Assembly: GCA_035470785.1 (NCBI GenBank)
Contig: DATIQN010000006.1
Span: forward strand, 27,577-91,576
From: Croceibacterium_B sp035470785
Lineage (GTDB): Bacteria > Pseudomonadota > Alphaproteobacteria > Sphingomonadales > Sphingomonadaceae
Length of the DNA stretch: 64,000 nt
Direction of reading: 5' to 3'
Each line of letters starts with the position of its first letter. Position 1 is the first letter of the stretch. Below the pieces are notes generated by a model. The model was not told the DNA's origin and made no database searches. It worked only from the letters and a program-made list of their open reading frames with translations. Positions 19,575 through 27,998 of the stretch are shown here, one piece after another. The position numbers were made by a program, and so were the translations under genes.

Positions 19575-20041
19575 CCCTTTCGCACCATCACGACCCCAAC
19601 GATGACAAGCCCTGCCCCCAGCACCTTGACCAAGCTGACCGGATCTCGAGGCAAGCCGAGCGCACCGAAGTGGTCGAGCACCACCGCCATCAGGATTTGT
19701 CCGGCGACGCCGATGGTGATCAGTGAGGCAAGGCCGATCCTCGGCGCCGCATAGGCAGCAACGGCGACGAACACTGCCCCGTAAAGGCCGCCGAACCAGG
19801 CGTAGTAAGGTATCCCCCTGAAAGCTCCGGCTGCCGGGTGCTGGCCGCTACCCATCCACACCACGAAGAGCGCCGCCGTTCCGACCGCGAACGAGATCAG
19901 CGCCGCCAGGACAGGCGACCCCCCGGCCTTTGCCAAGATGGAATTGGTGGGTGCCTGTACCGCGAGCAGGATGCCCGCGACGAACGCGAGAACAATCGGC
20001 AGGGCCAAGCCGGGGTTCACCCCGGAGCGCCCTTCCCGCAC
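19571..20041 (-). CDS. DMT-superfamily membrane protein (DUF606/YdcZ type)
   Basis: This is a 156-residue integral membrane protein with five hydrophobic segments, matching half-size DMT proteins of the DUF606 (YdcZ) family. The segments GSPVLAALISFAVGT and PYYAWFGGLYGAVFV are typical of it. Family members usually act as paired or dimeric small-molecule permeases; the substrate is unknown. The frame opens with GTG at 20039-20041 directly after the map stop; a GTG seven codons in (about 20020), behind GGAAGGG, is an equally likely start. It is the last gene of a lipoprotein-map-DMT run. Confidence 0.83.
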   Translation of the reverse strand: MREGRSGVNPGLALPIVLAFVAGILLAVQAPTNSILAKAGGSPVLAALISFAVGTAALFVVWMGSGQHPAAGAFRGIPYYAWFGGLYGAVFVAVAAYAAPRIGLASLITIGVAGQILMAVVLDHFGALGLPRDPVSLVKVLGAGLVIVGVVMVRKG

Positions 20042-20869
20042 TTACACATAAGGGGGTTTATCCAACCCCTTCGGGCTCAGCGTGAAGATCTCGCAGCCCG
20101 TTTCGGTGATGCCGATCGAGTGCTCGAACTGCGCCGACAGACTCTTGTCGCGGGTCACTGCGGTCCAGCCGTCGGCGAGCAGCTTCACCCACGGCTTGCC
20201 GAGGTTGATCATAGGCTCGATGGTCATGAACATGCCCGGCTTGAGCTCTGGGCCAGTGCCGGCGGTGGCGGCGTGGACCACCTCGGGCGCGTCGTGGAAC
20301 AGGCGGCCGAGGCCGTGGCCGCAGAACTCGCGCACGACGCCGTAGCGCTGCGCCTCGGCATGCGCCTGGATCGCCGCGCCGATGTCGCCGAGCCGCGCGC
20401 CGGGCTTCGCCTGGGCGATGCCGAGCATCATGCACTCATGCGTCACCTCGACCAACCGCTTGGCCCTCAGCGAGACGTCGCCGACGAGGTACATCCGGCT
20501 GGTGTCGCCGTGCCAGCCGTCTAGCAGCGGGGTCACGTCGATGTTGACGATGTCCCCGTCCTTGAGCGTCTTGGGCGAAGGAATGCCGTGGCACACAACG
20601 TGGTTGATCGAGATGCAGCAGGAGTGCGCGTAACCGCGATAGCCGAGCGTCGCCGGAACGGCCCCGCCGTCGAGCGTGATCTCGCGCACCACGCGGTCAA
20701 GCTCTTCGGTGCTCACACCAGGTTGCACGCGAGAGGCCATTTCGTCGAGGATTTCCGCCGCCAGCCGACCGGCCGCGCGCATGCCGTCGAAACCCTCGGG
20801 CCCGTGGAGCTTGATCGTGCCGTCGCGCAGGACGGTGTCGGCGGAGGTAACGTGCTGGTATTGCGTCAT
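20042..20869 (-). CDS. map: Methionine aminopeptidase, type I
   Basis: The enzyme removes the initiator methionine from nascent proteins. The product is about 275 residues from the ATG at 20867-20869 (MTQYQHVTSAD); an ATG three codons upstream is possible. The metal-binding pattern is complete: the two Asp in NIDVTPLLDGWHGDTSR, the His in FCGHGLG, and the two Glu in MTIEPM and FEHSIGIT. The N-terminal 25 residues before the catalytic domain are a short extension without zinc-finger cysteines. It may be cotranscribed with the upstream lipoprotein gene. Confidence 0.95.
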   Translation of the reverse strand: MTQYQHVTSADTVLRDGTIKLHGPEGFDGMRAAGRLAAEILDEMASRVQPGVSTEELDRVVREITLDGGAVPATLGYRGYAHSCCISINHVVCHGIPSPKTLKDGDIVNIDVTPLLDGWHGDTSRMYLVGDVSLRAKRLVEVTHECMMLGIAQAKPGARLGDIGAAIQAHAEAQRYGVVREFCGHGLGRLFHDAPEVVHAATAGTGPELKPGMFMTIEPMINLGKPWVKLLADGWTAVTRDKSLSAQFEHSIGITETGCEIFTLSPKGLDKPPYV

Positions 20870-20908
20870 GCGCTCCATGTAGCGATCCGATGCGAAAATT
20901 GCGAGGCG

Positions 20909-21739
20909 TCAGCGCCTGAGCGAGAAGGCGGGTCGATACGCCGGCTTCACGGTGTCGAGAACTGCCTGGTTCACGCCGAAGTTCAATTCATAGGCGCCCT
21001 CGGCATACGGCCCTGCCACGTAAGGCCCGAACCACAAGCCGATGCGGTCGAAAGTCTTGCCGTTGGCCGAACCGACCAGCACCGTTGCCTCGTCGACGCC
21101 GACGCATTTGGCAAATTCGGCGATGACCTGCCCCTTGGGCTGCCCCTTGCGGCGCTTCGCCCGTTCGGCATCGAGCGCCTTGCATAGCTTGTCGCCCAGC
21201 GCTGCGGTGAGCGCCTTGGGCGAAGTGAACATCTCGACCGCCGGAAAGCCGCGCCCGACCTTCTTGTCCCATACCACTGTCTCGCGCCCGTAATTGCCGT
21301 GCGCGCCGCCGGTGTAAGTCGAGAAATCGCCCGTCAGGCTGAGCCAGTGGGGCAGGTTGGCGACCACCTTCCACTTCTCGGAGAAATAGTGCGGGTTATA
21401 GGGGAAGCCGTTGCTGTCGGATTCGGCTTTGCCCTTGTTGGCGTTGGCGATCAGGTCGCGCTTGCTCTTGTCGAGCTCGTCTTCGAGGCGCTGCGCGAGC
21501 GCGGGGATGTTCCCCGCCGCCGCGGGCCAGGAATAGGCGAAGCTGTAAAGATCGTTGGTTTCCTTGACGTCGTTGGCGCCGCTTGGCGCGGCAGAAGCCG
21601 TCGGGGACGCGGTGGGCTGCGGAGTCGGCGGCTTGGCGCTGGCCGTTGCGCTCGGCTTCCCGCTCGGCGGCGATTGGCTACCGCCTTGGCAGCCTGCGAT
21701 GGCGAGGCACAGGAGAGGCAACAACCGGCGACACGACAT
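20909..21739 (-). CDS. Lipoprotein with RsiV/DUF3298-DUF4163-like fold
   Basis: This 276-residue protein starts at the ATG at 21737-21739 (MSCRRLLPLLCLAIAGC); the lipobox LAIAGC gives Cys17 as the lipidated residue. A Pro/Ser/Ala/Thr-rich linker of about 45 residues follows. The remainder resembles the DUF4163 plus DUF3298 arrangement (Tyr-rich GDFSTYTGGAHGNYG, then WFGPYVAGPYAEG), as in RsiV and PdaC-type envelope proteins. RsiV binds lysozyme and PdaC deacetylates peptidoglycan, but no deacetylase domain is present here. The role is probably envelope-related and is inferred from family only. Confidence 0.8.
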   Translation of the reverse strand: MSCRRLLPLLCLAIAGCQGGSQSPPSGKPSATASAKPPTPQPTASPTASAAPSGANDVKETNDLYSFAYSWPAAAGNIPALAQRLEDELDKSKRDLIANANKGKAESDSNGFPYNPHYFSEKWKVVANLPHWLSLTGDFSTYTGGAHGNYGRETVVWDKKVGRGFPAVEMFTSPKALTAALGDKLCKALDAERAKRRKGQPKGQVIAEFAKCVGVDEATVLVGSANGKTFDRIGLWFGPYVAGPYAEGAYELNFGVNQAVLDTVKPAYRPAFSLRR

Positions 21740-21798
21740 TCGAAGACTCCGAACCAAAACATGTTGAGGGTCCGCAGCGCGGACCCTAGGAGCCGCTT

Positions 21799-23181
21799 AT
21801 GAGCGACAGAACCGACCTTATCCAGCCGGATCGCGGGCAGGAAGCGATCCCAATCCACCTTGTCAACAAGGATGGCTTTGAAAGCTGGGCCCGCGCGCTC
21901 AGCGGTCCGCAGCGAACTGCGCTCGCCGCGCAGAAGTTCGACGGCTCCGGTTACCAGGTCGGCATCGTGCCTGACGGGGAGAGCTGGTTCGCGGTGGGCG
22001 GAGTCGCCAACCCCGACGCGCTGTCGAACTGGTGTATGGCCAAGCTCGCCGAAGCGCTGCCCGCAGGCACTTATCGCCGCGTCGACGGCGAGCCCGGCGT
22101 TGCGCTCCACGGCTGGCAGACCGCGCAGTACCGCTTCACGCGCTATCTCGACGTGAAGGATGCCGAAGGCCCGCGCGTGCTGCTGACCAAGGAAGCCGGC
22201 CGGATCGTCGCCGCGGAGGCCGAGGCGCAAGCCTGTTTCCTGGTGCAGGACCTCGTCAACACTCCCGCTGAGGACATGGGGCCTGCCGAGCTCGAAGCGG
22301 CAGCCGAGGGGCTCGCGAAGCAGCAAGGAGCAAAGGTCAAGGTCACGCGCGGCGACGCGCTCGAGCAGGCATTCCCGATGGTCCACGCCGTCGGAAGGGC
22401 GGCCGGCCGCAGCCATGCGCCGCGGATGATCGAGCTCGATTGGGGCGACGCAAAGGCGCCCCGGCTGGCGATCATCGGCAAGGGGGTGTGCTTCGATTCG
22501 GGCGGGCTCGACATCAAGCCCTCGGCGGGCATGCTGCTGATGAAGAAGGACATGGGCGGCGCGGCGCATGCGTTGGCGCTCGCAGGCCTGGTCATGGGGG
22601 CCGGCATGAAGGTGCGGCTGCAGGTGCTCATTCCCGCGGTCGAGAATGCCGTCTCCGGAAATGCCTTCCGCCCCGGCGACGTGCTCAAGAGCCGCAAGGG
22701 CCTCACGGTCGAGATCGGCAACACCGATGCGGAAGGCCGGCTGGTCCTCGCCGACGCGCTAGCGCTCGCAAGCGAAGGCAATCCCGACCTGATCATCGAT
22801 TTCGCCACCCTCACCGGCGCCGCCCGGGTCGCCCTAGGACCCGACCTGCCGGCGCTGTTCACCCGCGAGGACGCCACCGCCGAAGCGCTGTTCGCCGCAG
22901 GGAAGGAAAGCGACGATCCGGTCTGGCGCCTGCCCCTTCACGAGCCCTACGCCGAATGGCTCAAGTCCGACATCGCCGACACCAACAACGCGCATGCCAA
23001 CGCCTTTGCCGGCTCGACGGTTGCCGCGCTATTCCTCGACAAGTTCGTCGGCGAAGGCATCGACTGGGCGCATTTCGACACCTTTGCCTGGCGGCCGAAC
23101 GCCAAGCCGGGGCGGCCAAAGGGCGGAGCCGCGCTCGGCTTGCGCGCTTCGTGGACGATGCTCAGGCAGCGCTTTGGTTAA
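21799..23181 (+). CDS. Leucyl aminopeptidase family protein (M17)
   Basis: This is a cytoplasmic metallo-exopeptidase of 460 residues, the family length. The ATG at 21799 is preceded by GGAG. The two-metal site is seen as GKGVCFDSGGLDIKPS, MKKDMGGAAH and the M17 signature NTDAEGRL. The N-terminal 150 residues are the less conserved macro-like domain. The protein seems to belong to the shorter M17 branch common in alphaproteobacteria rather than to E. coli PepA. It is followed after 69 nt by an SH3-only gene. Confidence 0.93.
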   Translation: MSDRTDLIQPDRGQEAIPIHLVNKDGFESWARALSGPQRTALAAQKFDGSGYQVGIVPDGESWFAVGGVANPDALSNWCMAKLAEALPAGTYRRVDGEPGVALHGWQTAQYRFTRYLDVKDAEGPRVLLTKEAGRIVAAEAEAQACFLVQDLVNTPAEDMGPAELEAAAEGLAKQQGAKVKVTRGDALEQAFPMVHAVGRAAGRSHAPRMIELDWGDAKAPRLAIIGKGVCFDSGGLDIKPSAGMLLMKKDMGGAAHALALAGLVMGAGMKVRLQVLIPAVENAVSGNAFRPGDVLKSRKGLTVEIGNTDAEGRLVLADALALASEGNPDLIIDFATLTGAARVALGPDLPALFTREDATAEALFAAGKESDDPVWRLPLHEPYAEWLKSDIADTNNAHANAFAGSTVAALFLDKFVGEGIDWAHFDTFAWRPNAKPGRPKGGAALGLRASWTMLRQRFG

Positions 23182-23250
23182 GGCGCGCGGAGCGCCCTGC
23201 TTGCCCCTGGTGCAGCGGCAGTCTAAGCGCCGCGTCCAAGCGAGAAACCG

Positions 23251-23610
23251 GTGAAGCCTGAGGCAGACATCACGACCTGGCACAAGCGCGCGCAAGGGCC
23301 GTTCGCCCTTGCGGGGCCCGCCGCGCGTCCTGATTGCCGCACGGTGCCGCTGAGAGGCGATCTCGCGCACATCGGCCTCGCGGGAAAGTACTTCGTCCCG
23401 CACTACGCCGTTCCCCAGCCTCGCACGGTTCTCCCCGGCGGCGCACCGCTGCGCGTGAGCACGGACGAAGGCGCCGAGGAGCTATGCATCCTGCTGGAAG
23501 GCGACAGCTTTGAAGTTCTCGATGTCGCCGGCGGCTGGGCCTGGGGCTGCCTCTCGCTCGAGGGACCGGTGGGCTATGTCCACCTCGACCGGCTCGAGCC
23601 GCTCGTGTGA
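23251..23610 (+). CDS. SH3-domain protein, apparently lacking an NlpC/P60 domain
   Basis: This 119-residue protein starts with GTG at 23251 and ends on a TGA overlapping the argC ATG by 4 nt. The second half (about 55-118) looks like a bacterial SH3 domain (EGDSFEVLDVAGGWAWG, then GPVGYVHLDRLEP). In related genomes, to my recollection, proteins with this N-terminal arrangement continue into an NlpC/P60 cysteine peptidase that cuts peptidoglycan. Here the frame ends after the SH3 part, and no peptidase sequence follows because argC begins at once. It is either a truncated remnant or a stand-alone binding protein. Confidence 0.68.
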   Translation: MKPEADITTWHKRAQGPFALAGPAARPDCRTVPLRGDLAHIGLAGKYFVPHYAVPQPRTVLPGGAPLRVSTDEGAEELCILLEGDSFEVLDVAGGWAWGCLSLEGPVGYVHLDRLEPLV

Positions 23611-24539
23611 TGGCGCGGTCTCTCTTCATCGACGGCGGCGCTGGAACCACCGGCCTCGAGATCGCCGACCGGCTGGCCGAGCGGGTGGAATTCGAGCTGG
23701 TGGTGCTCGACGACGCGCGGCGCAAGGATCCCGTCGCGAGGGCCGAAGCGCTCAACTCGGCGGACTTCGCCATCCTCTGCCTGCCCGACGAGGCCGCGCG
23801 CGAAGCCGTGACGCTGATCGAGCCCGGCAGCCGGGTACGCGTGATCGACGCTTCGAGCGCGCATCGGGTGGCGCCCGGCTGGGTGTTCGGCTTCCCCGAG
23901 ATTTGCGGCCGCGAGGCGGTGGCCAGCGCCGCGAGCGTGTCGAATCCGGGCTGCTATTCGACCGGGTTCATCGCCCTGCTCGCGCCGCTGGTTCGTGCGG
24001 GACTGCTGCCGGCCGACTGGCCGTACACCTGCAATGCGGTCTCCGGTTATTCGGGCGGCGGGAAATCGCTGATCGAGCGCTTCGAAGGCGATCCCGACAT
24101 CGCCTGGCGGGGCTATGCGCTCGCACTGGGCCACAAGCACGTGCCCGAGATGCAACAGCATTGCGGGCTGGAGATCGCGCCGCTGTTCTCACCCGCGGTA
24201 ATTCCCGCGCACCGCGGCATGGTGACGGAGATTCCGCTGCCGCTCGGAGCGATGGCGAACGCCGCCGGGGTGACAGAGCTGCGCGCTTGCCTCGCCGAAT
24301 TCTACGCCGGCAGCCCGATCGTCTCGATGGGCGAGGAGCCGCTGTTCGGCGAACTGCTGCTGCGCCGCTCGCGCGAGCCATCGGACCGAATGGAACTGTT
24401 CGTCTTCGCCTCTCCCGACGGCAGCCAGGCGCGGCTGGTGGCCTCGCTCGACAACCTCGGCAAGGGCGCCAGCGGAGCAGCGGTGCAATCGTTGAACCTC
24501 ATGGCCGGACTCGAGGAAACGGCCGGACTCAGGCTTTAA
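23607..24539 (+). CDS. argC: N-acetyl-gamma-glutamyl-phosphate reductase, short type
   Basis: ArgC reduces N-acetylglutamyl phosphate to the semialdehyde with NADPH, step three of arginine synthesis. The 310-residue length and the opening LFIDGGAGTTGLEI are those of type 2 (short) ArgC. The nucleophile is Cys116 in VSNPGCYSTG. The ATG overlaps the SH3 gene by 4 nt, so they are cotranscribed. An inverted repeat lies 65 nt after the stop. Confidence 0.95.
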   Translation: MMARSLFIDGGAGTTGLEIADRLAERVEFELVVLDDARRKDPVARAEALNSADFAILCLPDEAAREAVTLIEPGSRVRVIDASSAHRVAPGWVFGFPEICGREAVASAASVSNPGCYSTGFIALLAPLVRAGLLPADWPYTCNAVSGYSGGGKSLIERFEGDPDIAWRGYALALGHKHVPEMQQHCGLEIAPLFSPAVIPAHRGMVTEIPLPLGAMANAAGVTELRACLAEFYAGSPIVSMGEEPLFGELLLRRSREPSDRMELFVFASPDGSQARLVASLDNLGKGASGAAVQSLNLMAGLEETAGLRL

Positions 24540-24604
24540 TGCCTGTTTCGTAGGCACGCCTGCCCGCATTCTAAGCAACCAAAGATCGGGATCGCGATCT
24601 ATAG

Positions 24605-24633
24605 TTGCGCGGCGCCGCGCGGGCGCCGCGCAA
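24605..24633. repeat. GC-rich inverted repeat between argC and glnB
   Basis: A perfect 11-bp inverted repeat has arms TTGCGCGGCGC (24605-24615) and GCGCCGCGCAA (24623-24633) with a 7-nt spacer. It could form a hairpin ending argC transcripts, but no T-run follows. It could alternatively be a protein-binding site upstream of the glnB promoter, being 61 bp before the -24 element; the arms do not match the classical NtrC consensus well. Confidence 0.6.
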
Positions 24634-24693
24634 TTGTGCGATTCCGCCCTTTCCCGCGCGCGTCTGATTGTCTACCTCTCGCCCGTCACGCCT

Positions 24694-24708
24694 TGGCACG
24701 ATTCTTGT
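24694..24708 (+). promoter_or_regulatory. Sigma-54 (-24/-12) promoter for glnB-glnA
   Basis: TGGCACG at 24694-24700, a 4-nt spacer and TTGT at 24705-24708 match the RpoN consensus TGGCACG-N4-TTGCW at all but the C of the -12 element. The GG and the -12 dinucleotide are 10 nt apart, as required. It lies 83 nt upstream of glnB, and a start near 24720 would leave a 70-nt leader. Sigma-54 with NtrC control of glnB-glnA is well known in proteobacteria. Confidence 0.78.
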
Positions 24709-24790
24709 AGATGAAATGCCGGGATCAAACGGATCGTCCGGCCCGCGGCCCGAAGGGGAATGCGGTGCCGGCTTTGCTCGCAGGGGTCAT

Positions 24791-25129
24791 GTGAAAAAGA
24801 TCGAAGCCATCATCAAGCCGTTCAAGCTGGACGAGGTGAAGGAAGCGCTGCACGAAGTCGGCGTCTCGGGCATCACGGTGACCGAGGCCAAGGGTTTCGG
24901 CCGCCAGAAGGGCCACACGGAGCTCTATCGCGGCGCGGAATACGTGGTCGACTTCCTGCCCAAGGTTAAGCTCGAGGTCGTCGTCCCCGACGGCCAGGCC
25001 GAGCGGGTGGTCGAGGCGATCGCCAACGCCGCCCAGACCGGGCGCATCGGCGACGGCAAGATCTTCGTCTCGACCATCGACACGGCCTTGCGCATCCGCA
25101 CCGGCGAGAAGGACGACGCCGCGATCTGA
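24791..25129 (+). CDS. glnB: Nitrogen regulatory protein P-II
   Basis: P-II senses 2-oxoglutarate and ATP/ADP and, by uridylylation, controls glutamine synthetase adenylylation and NtrB. From the GTG at 24791 the product is exactly 112 residues (VKKIEAIIKPFKLDEVKEAL), the family length; the overlapping ATG at 24789 is out of frame. The T-loop has the uridylylation site Tyr51 in HTELYRGAEYVVD. The B-loop glycines are in TGRIGDGKIF. It is followed by glnA 66 nt downstream, and the pair is the usual ammonium-assimilation operon of alphaproteobacteria. Confidence 0.97.
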   Translation: MKKIEAIIKPFKLDEVKEALHEVGVSGITVTEAKGFGRQKGHTELYRGAEYVVDFLPKVKLEVVVPDGQAERVVEAIANAAQTGRIGDGKIFVSTIDTALRIRTGEKDDAAI

Positions 25130-25195
25130 GTTTCCCGGCCGCGGCGGCGCCACGGCCATCATCAAACAAGACGTAACGCTCAAGGAAGGAAGACC

Positions 25196-26605
25196 ATGCC
25201 CACCGCAAAGGACATCGTGAAGCGGATCAAGGACGAGGAGATCGAATGGGTCGATCTCCGCTTCACCGATCCCAAAGGCAAATGGCAGCACCTGTCGATG
25301 GTCGCTTCGGCCCTCGACGAGGACCAGCTCGAGGAAGGCCTGATGTTCGACGGCTCGTCGATCGCCGGCTGGAAGGTGATCAATGAATCCGACATGATCC
25401 TCAAGCCTGACCTTACCGAAGTTTACATGGACCCGTTCAGCGCGACGCCGATGATGATCGTGTTCTGCGACATCATCGAGCCTTCGACCGGCGACTGGTA
25501 CGCGCGCGATCCGCGCACGACCGCCAAGCGCGCCGAGAACTTCCTCAAGACCACCGGCCTGGGCGACACCGTCTATGTCGGCCCCGAGGCGGAGTTCTTC
25601 ATGTTCGACGACGTGCGCTTCGAGGACGGTTATGCTGGCTCGGGCTTCCAGATCGACGATATCGAGCTGCCGACCAACACCGGCGCCGAGATCGAAGGCG
25701 GCAACATGGCGCACCGTCCGCGTGCCAAGGGTGGCTACTTCCCGGTCGCGCCGGTCGACAGCGCGATGGACATTCGCGGCGAGATGGTCAGCACGATGCT
25801 CGAGATGGGCCTGCCGTGCGACAAGCACCACCACGAGGTGGCCGCCGCGCAGCACGAGCTCGGCCTCACTTTCGGCACGCTGACGCAGACCGCCGATCGC
25901 ATGCAGATCTACAAGTACGTCGTGCACCAGGTCGCGCACGCCTACGGCAAGACCGCCACTTTCATGCCCAAGCCTATCAAGAGCGACAACGGCAGCGGCA
26001 TGCACACGCACATGTCGATCTGGGACAAGGGCAAGCCGCTGTTCGCCGGCAACGGATATGCAGGGCTGTCTGACATGTGCCTGTACTTCATCGGCGGCGT
26101 GATCAAGCACGCCAAGGCGCTCAATGCCTTCACCAACCCGACCACCAACAGCTACAAGCGGCTGGTGCCGGGCTTCGAGGCGCCTGTGCTGCTCGCCTAT
26201 TCGGCGCGCAATCGTTCGGCCTCATGCCGCATTCCTTACGGCGCGGGTGAGAAGGCCAAGCGCGTCGAGTTCCGCTTCCCGGACGCGCTCGCCAACCCGT
26301 ACCTCGCTTACGCGGCAATGCTGATGGCCGGCCTCGACGGGGTGCAGAACAAGATCCACCCGGGGGAGGCGATGGACAAGAACCTGTACGACCTGCCCCC
26401 GGCCGAGCTGGCGGAGGTGCCGACCGTGTGCGGTTCGCTCCGCGAGGCGCTCGAATCGCTCCAGGCGGATCACGAGTTCCTGCTCAAGGGCGACGTGTTC
26501 ACGATGGACCAGATCGAGAGCTACCTGGAACTGAAGTGGGAAGACGTCAGCCGCTGGGAGACCACGCCCAGCCCGGTCGAGTTCGATATGTACTACAGCT
26601 CCTGA
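25196..26605 (+). CDS. glnA: Glutamine synthetase, type I
   Basis: GlnA condenses glutamate and ammonia with ATP. The 469 residues match the dodecameric GSI-beta class. Recognisable are the N-terminal GMFDGSSI-like segment (LMFDGSSIAGWK), the metal-site EAEFF, the HHEV region, and NGSGMHTHMS. The adenylylation site is Tyr398 in KNLYDLPP, so activity should be controlled by GlnE and P-II. A strong ribosome site (GGAAGGAAG) precedes the ATG. A terminator follows 25 nt after the stop. Confidence 0.98.
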   Translation: MPTAKDIVKRIKDEEIEWVDLRFTDPKGKWQHLSMVASALDEDQLEEGLMFDGSSIAGWKVINESDMILKPDLTEVYMDPFSATPMMIVFCDIIEPSTGDWYARDPRTTAKRAENFLKTTGLGDTVYVGPEAEFFMFDDVRFEDGYAGSGFQIDDIELPTNTGAEIEGGNMAHRPRAKGGYFPVAPVDSAMDIRGEMVSTMLEMGLPCDKHHHEVAAAQHELGLTFGTLTQTADRMQIYKYVVHQVAHAYGKTATFMPKPIKSDNGSGMHTHMSIWDKGKPLFAGNGYAGLSDMCLYFIGGVIKHAKALNAFTNPTTNSYKRLVPGFEAPVLLAYSARNRSASCRIPYGAGEKAKRVEFRFPDALANPYLAYAAMLMAGLDGVQNKIHPGEAMDKNLYDLPPAELAEVPTVCGSLREALESLQADHEFLLKGDVFTMDQIESYLELKWEDVSRWETTPSPVEFDMYYSS

Positions 26606-26630
26606 TCGCGCTTCAGGGCGTGAACAACGA

Positions 26631-26666
26631 AAGGCGCCCGGAGCGATCCGGGCGCCTTTCCTGTTT
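26631..26666. terminator. Intrinsic terminator after glnA
   Basis: Arms AAGGCGCCCGG (26631-26641) and CCGGGCGCCTT (26648-26658) form a perfect 11-bp stem with loop AGCGAT, followed by TTCCTGTTT. The A-run before the left arm makes it usable in both directions, so it probably also ends the convergent minus-strand gene whose stop is at 26682. Confidence 0.88.
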
Positions 26667-26681
26667 CACCAACCCAATCGC

Positions 26682-27932
26682 CTAGGTGCAGGCGCCAGAC
26701 GCCCGCATGGCCATGCCCTTGAACCCGCCCGGACACCTGGGCTTGCCGCTTTGCTGCTGCTGCGGCCGGCCCCGGTCGGGCGCGTCGGCGTCGTCTTCCG
26801 CACCGCCGAACCCGCCCATGTCGGGCATGCCGAGGATCGTCATCGCGTTTGAGCGGAAGCGCACGCGGGCGATCCACTCGGGCTTCCACGCGGCCTTGGC
26901 GTTGGCCGGACGCGGCGGATAGGCGAACTCGCTCTGCGGGCCGTAGCCATAGAGATTGAGCATCATGTTGTCGCTGCCGAGCTTGCGAACTTCAGCGGGG
27001 ATTGTGCAACTCGTCTGGCTTGCGGGCATGACGGTCCTGGCGGCGACCAGTTTGACCACCGCCGCAGGCGAGAGCCAATCTCCCAACGCGCCGCCGAACT
27101 GTTGGGTGGCCGACGAGGACCACCAGACCATCTCGGTCGCCTGGCCGCGGCCCATGTCTTTCGCGCCCATCGCCCACGCATAGTAGCCGGTCGCTTCGGG
27201 CAGGCCGTTCCAGGTCAAGCCGAAGGCACCGCTCGCCAGCGACGACGATCGCGGTTGCAGCGGGGGCATGAAATCCTGGTCGAGCTTGAAGGCGATTTCC
27301 GGCGAATAATTGCCCGCGATCCGATGGTCGCCGCGCAGCGACGCCGACGAGGGGACCTGCTTCGAATTCCGGCCATTCGGCCACTCTCCGAAAGTCTTGC
27401 TGTTTTGCTGGGTAATTCGCCAATCATCCGGCGAATTGGCCGCGGTTGAATATAGGCCGGGCGGAACCTGGCCCCTCGCCATCTTGGCGAAGTCGATTAC
27501 TACTGGCTGGCCAGCTGGCGCGTGTTCGCCGCAACCCCAGAAGAGGTACAGCTTGGCACTGGGAAGCTGGCCCTGCTGCTGCCGGCCGGGGACGACGGGA
27601 GCGCTCGGCTCGCTTACCGGAGTAATCAGCGGAACCGAGGGTCCGACTCCGACGCCGGCGGGCAGGAAGTGATCGGCCGATGGGGCACCAGTCGCGGCCC
27701 GCGAGGATCCGAGCCTTAGCTGCAGCTCGTGCACCGCGGCGCCCCCGCCGCCCCGCAGAATGGCCATTGGATTGCCGCCACCGGCCATCGCCGCCATCCC
27801 GGAAACGGTTCCTGCGTCCATCGTATAGCGGGCTATCGGCCCGGAAGCCTGCTGTGTCGCGGCAGGCATGGCCGCGAGGCCGATCACGAGCGCTGTCCCC
27901 AGACAGGCCGCTCGGCGGATGCTGTGATTCAT
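26682..27932 (-). CDS. Secreted protein of unknown function
   Basis: I do not recognise this 416-residue protein. The start at 27930-27932 (MNHSIRRAACLGTALVIGL) gives a signal peptide, probably cleaved after AAMPAATQQA. Next come Gly/Ala- and Pro-rich low-complexity stretches (to about 140), then a globular part with two striking segments, LYLFWGCGEHA and NLYGYGPQSEFAYPP, several Trp-rich stretches (EMVWWSSS) and four scattered cysteines. The tail is acidic, then Gln/Gly-rich, ending in a Cys-containing GACT. It is monocistronic with its own promoter. The upstream part of the open frame before 27932 is non-coding. Confidence 0.8.
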   Translation of the reverse strand: MNHSIRRAACLGTALVIGLAAMPAATQQASGPIARYTMDAGTVSGMAAMAGGGNPMAILRGGGGAAVHELQLRLGSSRAATGAPSADHFLPAGVGVGPSVPLITPVSEPSAPVVPGRQQQGQLPSAKLYLFWGCGEHAPAGQPVVIDFAKMARGQVPPGLYSTAANSPDDWRITQQNSKTFGEWPNGRNSKQVPSSASLRGDHRIAGNYSPEIAFKLDQDFMPPLQPRSSSLASGAFGLTWNGLPEATGYYAWAMGAKDMGRGQATEMVWWSSSATQQFGGALGDWLSPAAVVKLVAARTVMPASQTSCTIPAEVRKLGSDNMMLNLYGYGPQSEFAYPPRPANAKAAWKPEWIARVRFRSNAMTILGMPDMGGFGGAEDDADAPDRGRPQQQQSGKPRCPGGFKGMAMRASGACT

Positions 27933-27969
27933 GGAATATCGCCTCCCCTCAATCTCCCCAACGCTACAT

Positions 27970-27998
27970 ATTGTACCACCTGCCGGCGCTCCGGTCAT
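27970..27998 (-). promoter_or_regulatory. Sigma-70-like promoter of the secreted protein gene
   Basis: On the minus strand, ATGACC (27993-27998) and TACAAT (27970-27975) are separated by exactly 17 nt, matching the -35 and -10 consensus at 4 of 6 and 5 of 6 positions. The predicted start of transcription is near 27963, about 30 nt before the ATG at 27932. It lies in the 170-bp gap after tamB. Confidence 0.55.

Noticed and set aside
24725..26110. Minus-strand open frame of 461 codons over glnB-glnA
   Set aside because: Both plus-strand genes are unambiguous, so this is a shadow.
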